A DNA stretch of 64,000 bases, taken from Sediminibacterium salmoneum NBRC 103935. Its GTDB lineage: Bacteria; Bacteroidota; Bacteroidia; Chitinophagales; Chitinophagaceae. Each line of letters begins with the position of its first letter. Positions within the stretch are counted from its first letter, which is position 1. Shown here piece after piece: positions 34,604 through 43,458 of the stretch. Where the stretch lies: positions 298,912-362,911 of the forward strand of contig NZ_KI866530.1 of the NCBI RefSeq assembly GCF_000511175.1. Direction: 5' to 3'. The position numbers were made by a program, and so were the translations under genes. The notes below the pieces were generated by a model. That model searched no databases. It saw nothing but the letters and a program-made list of their open reading frames with translations, and was not told the DNA's origin.

Positions 34604-37056
34604 ATGTGTAAAAAGGCAGCAGTTCTGTTATTATTCTTTCTTGCTCAGATGCCTGTATGGGCCAATACCGTTTCAGGAATCATAAGTTCTGCTTCCAATC
34701 AGTCTCCCCTGCCTTTTTCTTCGGTTCTGGTGAAAGGAACAACCAGTGGGGCAACCGCCAATAGCAATGGATTTTATAGTTTGTTACTTAGTCCGGGAAA
34801 GTACACACTGGTGTTTCAATATATTGGATATCAATCGCAGGAAAAAAATATTGTAGTTGGCAATCAGCCAATCAAGCTTGATATTTTTCTGGTAAACCAA
34901 ACCTACCAGTTAAATGAAGTAATTGTAAAAACCGGCGGAGAAGATCCTGCTTATGGTATAATAAGAAATGCCATTGCCAGCAGAAAAGCTAATGCAACAG
35001 AAATTAAGCAGTTTTCTGCTGAAGTTTATATAAAAGGACAAATGCAGCTTCGTGATTATCCCAAAAGTTTTCTGGGTCAGAAAGTAGATTTTGAAGACGG
35101 GGATACCAGTAAAAGGAAAATGTTGTTTCTATCAGAAACAATTGCGAAGTATTCGGTAAGTGAACCCAATCAGAAAAAAGTAGAGATTGTTTCAACAAAA
35201 GTAAGTGGCAGAAGTAATGGATTTGGTTTTGGCAATCCACAGATTATTTCTTTCTACGACAATATGGTTTCCCTGGGAGATGGATTGAATCCAAGAGGGT
35301 TTATATCCCCCATATCCGATAATGCCTTGAATTTTTACAAGTATAAATTTGAAGGTACATTTTATGAGTCAGGAAAAGAAATCAACCGCATACGTGTAAT
35401 ACCCAGAAGAAACTACGAGCCCTTATTTACAGGGTATATTCATATAACAGAAAACGACTGGCATATACAGAGTGTTGATCTTAAACTGGTGAGAGAGCAA
35501 CAGATGCAACTGCTGGATTCATTGGTTATTCAGCAACAATATGTTCCTTTAAAATCGTTTTGGGTAATTAAACAACAAATGATTTATCCTTATGGTAAAT
35601 TCTTTGGTTTCGATTTTTTCGGAAATTTCCTGCAGGTATACAATCAGTTTGATATTACGCCTGTTTTTAAACCCCGGTTTTTTAATAATGTAATTCGCCG
35701 TTATGAAGATAGTGCCAATAAAAAACCAATGACTTATTGGGATAGTATCCGTCCATTACCCTTGTTGGCTGAAGAAGTAAGGGATTATCAGAAAAAAGAC
35801 AGCCTGGAGAAAGTAAGGGAATCCCCGGCCTACCTGGATTCACTGGATAAAATAAGAAACAAGATAAGTATCGGGTCTGTTTTGCTTACTGGCAAAACCT
35901 TTTCTAAAAGAAAAGAAAAAACAACTTTTCGTATTGATCCGCTTATTAATTCTTTAAACTTTAATACAGTGGAAGGAGGTGTTTTATTGGTGGCACCTCA
36001 GTGGAGAAAACAATACGAGGGTAGAAAATCATTAACCATTACGCCTGAATTCCGGTATGGATTTGCGAACAGGCATTTTAATCCTTCACTTGCCTTGAAT
36101 TATAGTTTTGGGAAAAAGTATTTTCAGTCTTTGCAGATTGCGGGGGGTAAAAAGGTTTTTCAGTTTAACAATGCTGCTCCTATTTCTGAACCCATTAACT
36201 CTATTTATACGCTTTTGCGAGAACAGAATTTCATGAAAATTTATGAGGCGGATTTTTTCCGAATCAATTATAATGCGGGTATTGGAAATGGGTTGAACTT
36301 TTCGGGTTCTCTTCAATACCAGAATAGAAGACCTTTGAATAATCTTCCTGATATTGCTTTCTGGAAAGATTTTCCCAACAGATCTTTTACGGGTAATTAT
36401 CCTTCTGAAATGGGGGCAGGACCCATGCAGCCTAATCAGGCATTGCTGCTGAATGCCAGCCTGACCTGGATTCCAGGTGCAAGGTATATTGAATACCCTG
36501 ATCGCAAAGTGAATATTGGTTCCGGTTATCCCACATTTAATTTATCTGTTACCAAAGCCATTTCAGGTATTTTGGGTGCCGACGCAGATTATACCAAATG
36601 GCGATTGAATATTTCTGATGAAATGAATCTGGGACTTGCCGGTGAATTGAAATATGCATTTTCCACAGGTGGATTTTTACAAAAACAAAAGTATTTGAAC
36701 CCGATCAGATTCATTTTATTGGCAACCAGGTTATTCTGGCCAGCCCTTTCACCAGTTCTTTTCAGCTGGCTCCTTATTATAGGTTCAGCAACACTGCAGC
36801 ATTGTATGGAACAGGTCATATTGAATACCATTTGAATGGTTTATTAACCAATAAAATTCCGGGCTTTAAGAAGCTGAATTGGTTTCTGGTTACCGGTGCC
36901 AATGCATTGATGCTGGAGAAGGGGAATTATTATGTAGAATATTTTGCTGGTCTGGAAAATATCTTCAAGGTTATTCGGGTGGATTATATACGCTCTGTTG
37001 AACTGGGGGGCGCTCAGCGTTCGGGTATCCGGATTGCATTGCCTGTTGGAAGATAA
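34604..37056 (+). pseudogene. DUF5686/carboxypeptidase-regulatory outer-membrane protein, frameshifted
   Basis: A signal peptide (KAAVLLLFFLAQMPVWA), a carboxypeptidase-like beta-sandwich at about 20-100 (NTVSGIISSASNQSPLPFSS) and a long barrel-like region match the DUF5686 outer-membrane family of Bacteroidota. The first frame ends at 36835 after an alien tail. The true C-terminus lies in another frame and continues to 37056: DQIHFIGNQVILASPF, then FAGLENIFKVIRVDY and GIRIALPVGR. One extra A in the AAAA run 36687-36690 restores a frame of about 817 residues, close to the family length. Function is unknown; it may be a sequencing error rather than a dead gene. Confidence 0.85.
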
Positions 37057-37144
37057 TTTGTACTTTTGCTGTGAATTTTGGCTGCCCTGCAAGCAGCTCC
37101 ATTGTTTAACGGAACATAGCAGCAGCTATGTCTAAAATTTATTT

Positions 37145-38242
37145 ATGGCAGTACTACATAATCGTGTCTCCAATAAGGAGCTAAAGGAACGTTTGATGCA
37201 AGAAACGTTCAAAAGAATTACGATTAGTTTTTATCGTTATTTCCCAGTTCAGAATCCACAGGAGTTCAGGGACCAGCTGTACAAAATGTACAATGCCATT
37301 TCGGTGTTTGGAAGGGTATATATTGCCAAAGAAGGAATCAATGCACAGATCAGCGTTCCGGAACATCATATGGATGAATTTAAAAGCATCATGAACTCCA
37401 TTCCCGGACTGGAAGATTTGCGATTGAATATTGCTGTAGAAGATCCTTCTGGTTTAAATGATCCATTAACACAAGGGAAAAGTTTCTGGGTGCTCAAAAT
37501 AAAAGTCAGAGATAAAATTGTGGCGGACGGCATTGATGATCCTGCATTTTCTATGGAGCGTAAAGGCAAGTATTTAAATGCAGCCCAGATGAACGAAATG
37601 CTGAACGATCCCAATACCATTGTGATTGATATGCGCAATCACTACGAATATGAAGTGGGACATTTTGCCAATGCGGTTGAAATTCCTTCCGACACATTCA
37701 GGGAACAGTTGCCCATGGCAGTGGAAATGTTGCAGGGTAAGGAAGATAAAAACGTAGTGATGTATTGTACGGGAGGAATCAGATGTGAGAAAGCCAGTGC
37801 TTACATGTTACACAAAGGATTTGAAAAAGTGTATCATTTGGAAGGGGGCATTATTCATTACGCCAATGAAATCAAGCGTCAGGAACTGGAGCCCAAATTC
37901 ATTGGGAAGAACTTTGTTTTTGATGACAGGCTGGGAGAGCGGATTACCGAGGATATTATTGCACATTGTCATCAGTGTGGAGCTGTATGTGATAGCCATA
38001 CCAACTGTAAGAATGATGGTTGCCATTTACTTTTTATACAATGTACTTCCTGTGCAGAAAAATATGAAGGATGTTGCAGTAAAGAGTGTAAAGACACCAT
38101 TCATATGCCTGCTGAAAGACAGGCTGAAATTAGAAAAGGCATTGATAAGGGGCGTAATATTTTTAATAAAAGCCAGGCCAGGATCAGACCCAGGCTGGAT
38201 GAAATAATACAGGCAAAAAAAGAAATGGGGCAGGAGATTTAA
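37145..38242 (+). CDS. trhO: tRNA uridine(34) 5-hydroxylase, rhodanese family
   Basis: A 365-residue protein of the TrhO (YceA) family, which hydroxylates U34 of tRNAs on the way to 5-methoxyuridine-type modifications. It has an N-terminal acylphosphatase-like domain ([18 protein letters not shown]), a rhodanese domain with Cys208 in [13 protein letters not shown], and a C-terminal cysteine-rich zinc-binding part ([20 protein letters not shown]). The domain order and length are those of Bacteroidota TrhO. The stop lies in an inverted repeat facing purC. Confidence 0.93.
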   Translation: MAVLHNRVSNKELKERLMQETFKRITISFYRYFPVQNPQEFRDQLYKMYNAISVFGRVYIAKEGINAQISVPEHHMDEFKSIMNSIPGLEDLRLNIAVEDPSGLNDPLTQGKSFWVLKIKVRDKIVADGIDDPAFSMERKGKYLNAAQMNEMLNDPNTIVIDMRNHYEYEVGHFANAVEIPSDTFREQLPMAVEMLQGKEDKNVVMYCTGGIRCEKASAYMLHKGFEKVYHLEGGIIHYANEIKRQELEPKFIGKNFVFDDRLGERITEDIIAHCHQCGAVCDSHTNCKNDGCHLLFIQCTSCAEKYEGCCSKECKDTIHMPAERQAEIRKGIDKGRNIFNKSQARIRPRLDEIIQAKKEMGQEI

Positions 38243-38256
38243 TCCTGCCTCATTTT
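38228..38256. terminator. Hairpin between convergent trhO and purC
   Basis: GGCAGGA pairs with TCCTGCC across a seven-base loop that contains the trhO stop codon, followed by CATTTT. It is short but well placed to end trhO. Confidence 0.5.
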
Positions 38257-38258
38257 CC

Positions 38259-39185
38259 TTATTGTATTTTTTCTAGTGATTGCACAACAGCGCGGTAAGT
38301 TTCGTCTTCAGTAAAGTTCTGCGGCAGGAAGGTTTCCCCAATTACTTTTTCGTATAATTCAATGTATCTTTTGCTGATGGTGTTTACCCATTCATCGCTC
38401 ATTTCAGGTACGTTTTGTCCTTCCTTGCCCATAAAATGATTGGCGATTAACCACTCTCTTACAAATTCCTTACTCAATTGAATTTGTCTTTCGCCGCTGA
38501 TCTGTTTTTCTTCGAACTGATCTGCATAAAAATACCTGGATGAATCCGGTGTGTGAATTTCATCCATCAGGTAAATGGTATCTCCTAATTTGCCAAATTC
38601 ATATTTGGTGTCGGCCAGAATCAATCCTCTTTTGGCCGCAATTTCTTTTCCTCTTTGAAATAAGGCCAGCGCGTATTGAGCCAGTACATTCCATTCTTCA
38701 GCAGTTGCCAATCCCCCCGCAATAATGGCTTCTTTAGAAATATCTTCATCGTGACCTTCTGCTGCTTTTGTAGACGGGGTAATTAAGGGTGTCGGGAAAA
38801 AGTCATTTTCCTTTAATCCTTCCGGCATGGTAACCCCGCAAATGGTTCGGTTTCCTGACTGGTAAGTTCGCCAGGCATGGCCTACCAGGTTTCCCCTTAC
38901 TACCATTTCAATTTTAAAGGGTTCACATCTTCTGCCTATGGAAACATGGGGGGCCGGTGAATCCATTAACCAGTTAGGACAGATATCAGTGGTCTGTTGA
39001 AGCATGTATGCAGCTATCTGATTCAGTACCTGACCTTTGTAGGGAATGGTCCTGGGTAAAATAACATCAAATGCTGAAATCCGGTCACTTGCTACCATCA
39101 CCAGCCACTGGCTGCCAATGGAATAAACATCTCTTACTTTGCCTCTGTAAAAACCGGTTTGGTCGGGGAAATTATACTGTGCCAT
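38259..39185 (-). CDS. purC: Phosphoribosylaminoimidazole-succinocarboxamide synthase
   Basis: A 308-residue SAICAR synthetase that adds aspartate to CAIR in purine synthesis. GFYRGKVRDVY, SDRISAFDVILP and the block EMVVRGNLVGHAWRTY are family signatures, and DTKYEFGK lies in the middle. The length matches the longer bacterial/yeast type. It is divergent from the TonB receptor at 39332. Confidence 0.96.
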   Translation of the reverse strand: MAQYNFPDQTGFYRGKVRDVYSIGSQWLVMVASDRISAFDVILPRTIPYKGQVLNQIAAYMLQQTTDICPNWLMDSPAPHVSIGRRCEPFKIEMVVRGNLVGHAWRTYQSGNRTICGVTMPEGLKENDFFPTPLITPSTKAAEGHDEDISKEAIIAGGLATAEEWNVLAQYALALFQRGKEIAAKRGLILADTKYEFGKLGDTIYLMDEIHTPDSSRYFYADQFEEKQISGERQIQLSKEFVREWLIANHFMGKEGQNVPEMSDEWVNTISKRYIELYEKVIGETFLPQNFTEDETYRAVVQSLEKIQ

Positions 39186-39331
39186 TTCCCAAAATTAGAC
39201 TGCTATTTTTCTAAAACCTACCCACTCCATCAAAATTTGTCCACAAACAGCTGATTTATTGTACAAATTAAATTTTTATGTGAGGGGAACATACATTATT
39301 TTGCCTTACAATTCAAACTAAAATTGCCAAT

Positions 39332-42298
39332 ATGAGAAGACTATTAACCCATTTCGGCCTGTCTATCTTTGCGCTTTTATTGAGTATTTCAGTAATGGCT
39401 CAGCAGACAACCGTTTCCGGCAGTGTAAAAAATGGAAAGACCAAAGAACTCCTTTCTGCGGTTTCAATTTCAGTTAAAGGAGGTACTGCAGGTACCTATA
39501 CCGATGACAAAGGAAGTTTTAAATTTTCCACTGTTCAAAAATTACCTTTTACCCTTGTGATTTCTTCTGTAGGTTATGCAGCCAAGGAAGTTGTTGTAAA
39601 GGATAACAATCAGGATATTGTTGTTGAGCTGGAAACAGCTTTCACATTGGGCGATGAGATTGTTGTTTCTGCATCAAGAGTACCTGAGCGTATTCTTGAA
39701 TCGCCGGTTTCTATTGAAAGAATCGGACCAGCTGCCATCAGAAATACTCCTGCTGCCAACTATTATGATATGATTGCTACTTTGAAAGGAGTAGACGTTG
39801 TATCTGCCAGTTTAACTTTTACCAGTGTGGGTACACGTGGTTTCAATAGCAGTGGTAACACGCGTTTGAACCAGATTGTGGATGGTATGGACAACCAGGC
39901 ACCTGGATTGAATTTCTCTGTGGGAAATATCATTGGCTTAACAGAATTAGACGTTGAGAACATGGAGCTTTTACAAGGTGCATCTTCTGCATTGTATGGC
40001 CCGGGTGGTACCAACGGTACTTTGTTGATTAACAGTAAAAGTCCTTTCAAATATCAGGGCTTGAGTTTCCAGATTAAGTCTGGGGTTAACCATGTTGATA
40101 ATAAGCAGCGTCCAAGATCTCCTTATTACGACTGGAGCGTTCGTTTCGCGAAAAAAATCAATGAGAAGTGGGCATACAAAATGAATCTTCAGTTTGTACA
40201 GGCTCAGGATTGGTTAGCCAATAACAATGGCAACTATCTGCGCTCTCCATTGTCTGCCAACCCGAATGGTAATGTGGTTCCCGGAAACCGTTTAACAGAT
40301 CCAAATTACGATGGTGTTAATACTTATGGTGATGAAACCAATGCTGATTTGCGTTCTGCTTTTGCAGGTGTAATTGCCGGTAATCCATTCCTGGCATTGT
40401 TGCCAGCGGGAACTTTCCCTGGTATCACTACTCCAACACCAATTCCTTCTTCTGCTGTTTTAGGATCATTTGCCAATTCACCTTTATACGTTTCCAGAAC
40501 TGGTTACGATGAAAGTCAGGTGGTAAATCCAACAACACTGAATGTTAAATTAAGTGGTGCTTTACATTATAAAATCAGCGACAAAATTGAAGCCATTTTT
40601 GCTGGTTACTGGGGTATGGGTAACACCGTATACACCGGTAGCGACCGTTATTCTCTGAAGGATTTAAAAATGGGTCAATACAAATTTGAATTGAAAGCAA
40701 AGAACTGGTATGTAAGAGCTTACACAACACGTGAAAATTCCGGTGGTTCTTTCAACTCTACCATTGCAACCCGTTTATTTAATGAAGCCTGGAAACCAAG
40801 TGCAACTCAGTGGTTCCCACAATTTGTGGGTGCAACTGTAGGGTCTGCTTCCAGCGGTGCTGTAGGAACTTATATTGCTGCATTGGCTGGTGGTTATGCT
40901 GCTGGTTTAGGTGCTGGTTTAACTCCAACTGCTGCTTTGGCTGCTGCACAAACTGCTGCACCTGGAGTAGTTGCTGCCAACAGAATGAATATCCTGAATG
41001 CTGCAAGAAATGTAGCTGATCAGGGAAGACCAAGCGGATTTATTGGAAACAATCCATTGTTCCAGCAAATTGCCAACACTCCAATTTCTCAGGGAGGTGG
41101 TTTATTTGTAGACAGAACAACTTTAAAAAGTTTGGAAGCACAGTATAATTTATCAGATGACCTTGGCTTAACTGAAAAAGGAACTGATTTAATGATTGGA
41201 GGTAATATCCGTCAGTTCAGCCTGAATTCTCTGGGAACTTTATTTGCTGACACTGCAGGTAATATTAATATTACTGAAACAGGTGCATACTTGCAGATTT
41301 CTCAGAAAATGTTCGGAGATCGTTTAAAAATTACTGCTTCTGGTCGTTACGACAAGAACACCAATTTCAAAGGCCGCTTTACTCCAAGAGTTTCTGCAGT
41401 TATTAAGTTGGCACAGGATCATAATTTACGTTTCTCTTATCAGACTGCTTACCGTTTCCCAACTACACAGAATCAGTGGATCAACCTTCTTGTAGGTGGT
41501 GGTACCCGTTTAATGGGAGGTTTGCCTCAGTTGAGAGATTTCTACAATTTCAATGGCAACCCTGCGTATACATTAGCAAGTGTGCAGGCTTTTGGTGCAA
41601 GTGCTTTAGCGGGTGCTCCAAATCCTGGTTTACTTCAACAACAACAATTTGGAGAATTTAAACCTGAATCTACCACTTCATTTGAAGTAGGTTACAAGGG
41701 TTTAATTGGAAAGCGTTTGTTGATTGACGTTTACGCATATACTGCCCGTTACAGAGACTTCTTAAGTGGTGTAACCGTAATTCAGGCAAGAGCTGGATTA
41801 CCTCCAAGTCCATTGAACCTGTTAGATGCAAACAGAAGAATTGCTTACAGCATTTCTACCAATGCACCAGGTTCTGTTGATGTAAAAGGATGGGGTGCTT
41901 CTTTGGAATATCTGATGCCTAAAAACTTCTCTGTAAACGCCAACTTATATTCTGATGTAATTGGTGATTTGCCAGCGGGTTTTGTATCTTATTTCAATAC
42001 GCCTAAGTACCGCTTTAATGCAGGGTTCTCTAATAGCGGATTTGGAAAAGACAACCGTTATGGCTTCAATGTAACTTACAGATGGGTGGATTCCTTCAAT
42101 TACGAAGGTACATTTGCTGTAGGTCAGGTTCCTTCTTACTCAACTGTTGACGCAATGGTTAGCTATAAACTACCAAGCATTAAGTCGTTGATTAAAGTAG
42201 GTGGTACCAATATTTTCAACAAATACTACTACAACGGTTTTGGAAACGTACAGATCGGAGGTTTATATTATGTAAGCTTTGGCTGGAACGTATTCTAA
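39332..42298 (+). CDS. TonB-dependent receptor with carboxypeptidase-like N-domain
   Basis: A 988-residue outer-membrane receptor. A signal peptide (LSIFALLLSISVMAQ) is followed by a CarboxypepD_reg-like domain (TTVSGSVKNGKTKELLSA) at about 24-110, the plug (VVSASRVPERILESPVSIERI and GPGGTNGTLLINS) and a 22-strand barrel ending in GLYYVSFGWNVF. It takes up a ligand using TonB energy. An alanine/glycine-rich stretch of about 40 residues starts near 510. No SusD follows, so it is not a SusCD pair. It has its own terminator. Confidence 0.93.
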   Translation: MRRLLTHFGLSIFALLLSISVMAQQTTVSGSVKNGKTKELLSAVSISVKGGTAGTYTDDKGSFKFSTVQKLPFTLVISSVGYAAKEVVVKDNNQDIVVELETAFTLGDEIVVSASRVPERILESPVSIERIGPAAIRNTPAANYYDMIATLKGVDVVSASLTFTSVGTRGFNSSGNTRLNQIVDGMDNQAPGLNFSVGNIIGLTELDVENMELLQGASSALYGPGGTNGTLLINSKSPFKYQGLSFQIKSGVNHVDNKQRPRSPYYDWSVRFAKKINEKWAYKMNLQFVQAQDWLANNNGNYLRSPLSANPNGNVVPGNRLTDPNYDGVNTYGDETNADLRSAFAGVIAGNPFLALLPAGTFPGITTPTPIPSSAVLGSFANSPLYVSRTGYDESQVVNPTTLNVKLSGALHYKISDKIEAIFAGYWGMGNTVYTGSDRYSLKDLKMGQYKFELKAKNWYVRAYTTRENSGGSFNSTIATRLFNEAWKPSATQWFPQFVGATVGSASSGAVGTYIAALAGGYAAGLGAGLTPTAALAAAQTAAPGVVAANRMNILNAARNVADQGRPSGFIGNNPLFQQIANTPISQGGGLFVDRTTLKSLEAQYNLSDDLGLTEKGTDLMIGGNIRQFSLNSLGTLFADTAGNINITETGAYLQISQKMFGDRLKITASGRYDKNTNFKGRFTPRVSAVIKLAQDHNLRFSYQTAYRFPTTQNQWINLLVGGGTRLMGGLPQLRDFYNFNGNPAYTLASVQAFGASALAGAPNPGLLQQQQFGEFKPESTTSFEVGYKGLIGKRLLIDVYAYTARYRDFLSGVTVIQARAGLPPSPLNLLDANRRIAYSISTNAPGSVDVKGWGASLEYLMPKNFSVNANLYSDVIGDLPAGFVSYFNTPKYRFNAGFSNSGFGKDNRYGFNVTYRWVDSFNYEGTFAVGQVPSYSTVDAMVSYKLPSIKSLIKVGGTNIFNKYYYNGFGNVQIGGLYYVSFGWNVF

Positions 42299-42320
42299 TA
42301 AACGTTTAACAAGTTATAAA

Positions 42321-42356
42321 AAACCCTTCCTGGTGAAAACTCAGGAGGGGTTTTTT
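42321..42356 (+). terminator. Intrinsic terminator after TonB receptor
   Basis: An 11-bp stem (AACCCTTCCTG with CAGGAGGGGTT, one T-G pair) is followed by six T, 22 bases past the receptor stop. Confidence 0.85.
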
Positions 42357-42386
42357 GCTTTTGTATAGGTTTAAATTCTATTTTTG
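42355..42386 (+). promoter_or_regulatory. Promoter for pdhB
   Basis: TTG at 42355-42357, 21 bases, then TATTTTTG at 42379-42386: a TTG-N21-TAnnTTTG match. The start would be near 42392, about 18 bases before the ATG. The -33 element touches the T-run of the preceding terminator. Confidence 0.55.
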
Positions 42387-42409
42387 TGCACATTTTAAAA
42401 TAAGCAACT

Positions 42410-43396
42410 ATGCGTTCAATAGCATTTAGAGAAGCCCTTCGGGAAGCGATGAGTGAAGAAATGAGAAGAGATGATAGAGTATTCCTAATGGGGGAAGAGG
42501 TAGCACAGTACAATGGAGCATATAAAGTAAGTCAGGGAATGCTGGCTGAATTTGGCGATAAACGTGTTATTGACACTCCCATTGCTGAGTTGGGTTTTGC
42601 TGCTGTAGGGGTGGGTGCTGCTCAGAATGGGTTAAGACCCATCGTTGAATTCATGACCTGGAACTTTGCAGTTTTGGCCATGGATCAGATACTGAATACT
42701 GCATCAAAAATGCTTGCCATGAGTGGCGGACAAATTGGTTGTCCTATTGTTTTCAGAGGCCCGAACGGAAGTGCTGGTCAGTTAGGGGCACAACACTCAA
42801 CGGCTTTTGAAAGCTACTACGCAAATATTCCCGGTTTAAAAGTGGTATCTCCATCAAATGGGTATGATGCAAAAGGTTTATTAAAGCAGGCCATCCGATT
42901 TGAAGAAGATCCCGTTATGTTCATGGAAAGTGAAGTTATGTATGGTGATAAGTGTGAAGTGCCTGATGAAGAATATTATATACCGTTAGGAAAAGCGGAT
43001 GTTAAAAGACAGGGTACAGATGTTACCATTGTCTCGTTTAATAAAATGATGAAAGTGGCTTTGGGAGCGGCTGATGAGTTGGCAAAAGAAGGCGTAAGTG
43101 CAGAAGTAATTGATTTGAGAACCATCCGACCACTAGACTGGATGACCATATTAGAAAGTGTAAAAAAGACCAACAGATTGGTGATTGTAGAAGAACAATG
43201 GCCTTTTGCTTCTGTATCTTCTGAAGTTAGTTATCGCATTCAGAAAGAAGGTTTTGATTACCTGGATGCGCCAATAAGAAGAATTACCAGCGCAGATGCT
43301 CCTATGCACTATGCGCCGAATCTGACTGCATTGGCAGTGCCGGATGTAACCAGAACGGTTAAGCTGGTAAAAGAAGTAATGTACATGAAGAAATAA
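42410..43396 (+). CDS. pdhB: Pyruvate dehydrogenase E1 component subunit beta
   Basis: A 328-residue beta chain of a thiamine-diphosphate 2-oxoacid dehydrogenase. FREALREAMSEEMRRDDRVFLMGEEVAQYNGAYKV-type opening, the region VFRGPNGSAGQLGAQHS and FMESEVMYG match pyruvate rather than branched-chain E1 beta. With the alpha subunit it decarboxylates pyruvate and acetylates E2 lipoate. No alpha gene is nearby, so the complex is encoded at scattered loci. It is a single-gene unit with its own promoter and terminator. Confidence 0.93.
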   Translation: MRSIAFREALREAMSEEMRRDDRVFLMGEEVAQYNGAYKVSQGMLAEFGDKRVIDTPIAELGFAAVGVGAAQNGLRPIVEFMTWNFAVLAMDQILNTASKMLAMSGGQIGCPIVFRGPNGSAGQLGAQHSTAFESYYANIPGLKVVSPSNGYDAKGLLKQAIRFEEDPVMFMESEVMYGDKCEVPDEEYYIPLGKADVKRQGTDVTIVSFNKMMKVALGAADELAKEGVSAEVIDLRTIRPLDWMTILESVKKTNRLVIVEEQWPFASVSSEVSYRIQKEGFDYLDAPIRRITSADAPMHYAPNLTALAVPDVTRTVKLVKEVMYMKK

Positions 43397-43414
43397 AATA
43401 ACATATGAACTGAT

Positions 43415-43438
43415 AAAGCCCGATTCATTTCGGGCTTT
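43415..43438 (+). terminator. Intrinsic terminator after pdhB
   Basis: A 9-bp perfect stem (AAAGCCCGA/TCGGGCTTT) with a six-base loop ends in three T, followed by GTTATTT. It is 19 bases past the pdhB stop. Confidence 0.8.
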
Positions 43439-43458
43439 GTTATTTGATAGCTATCCTC

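Noticed and set aside
36802-37056. Separate 84-residue gene after the DUF5686 protein
   Set aside because: Its frame extends upstream without stop into the DUF5686 sequence and supplies the missing barrel C-terminus, so it is the end of that gene.
39190-39197. TAATTTTG on the minus strand as a purC promoter
   Set aside because: It would place the transcript start at or inside the first codons of purC, and no -33 element is at a suitable distance.
40810-41019. Cysteine- and tryptophan-rich plus-strand frame that looks like a small Cys-rich peptide
   Set aside because: It is the GCT-rich alanine stretch of the TonB receptor read in another frame; the receptor frame is clearly the real one.
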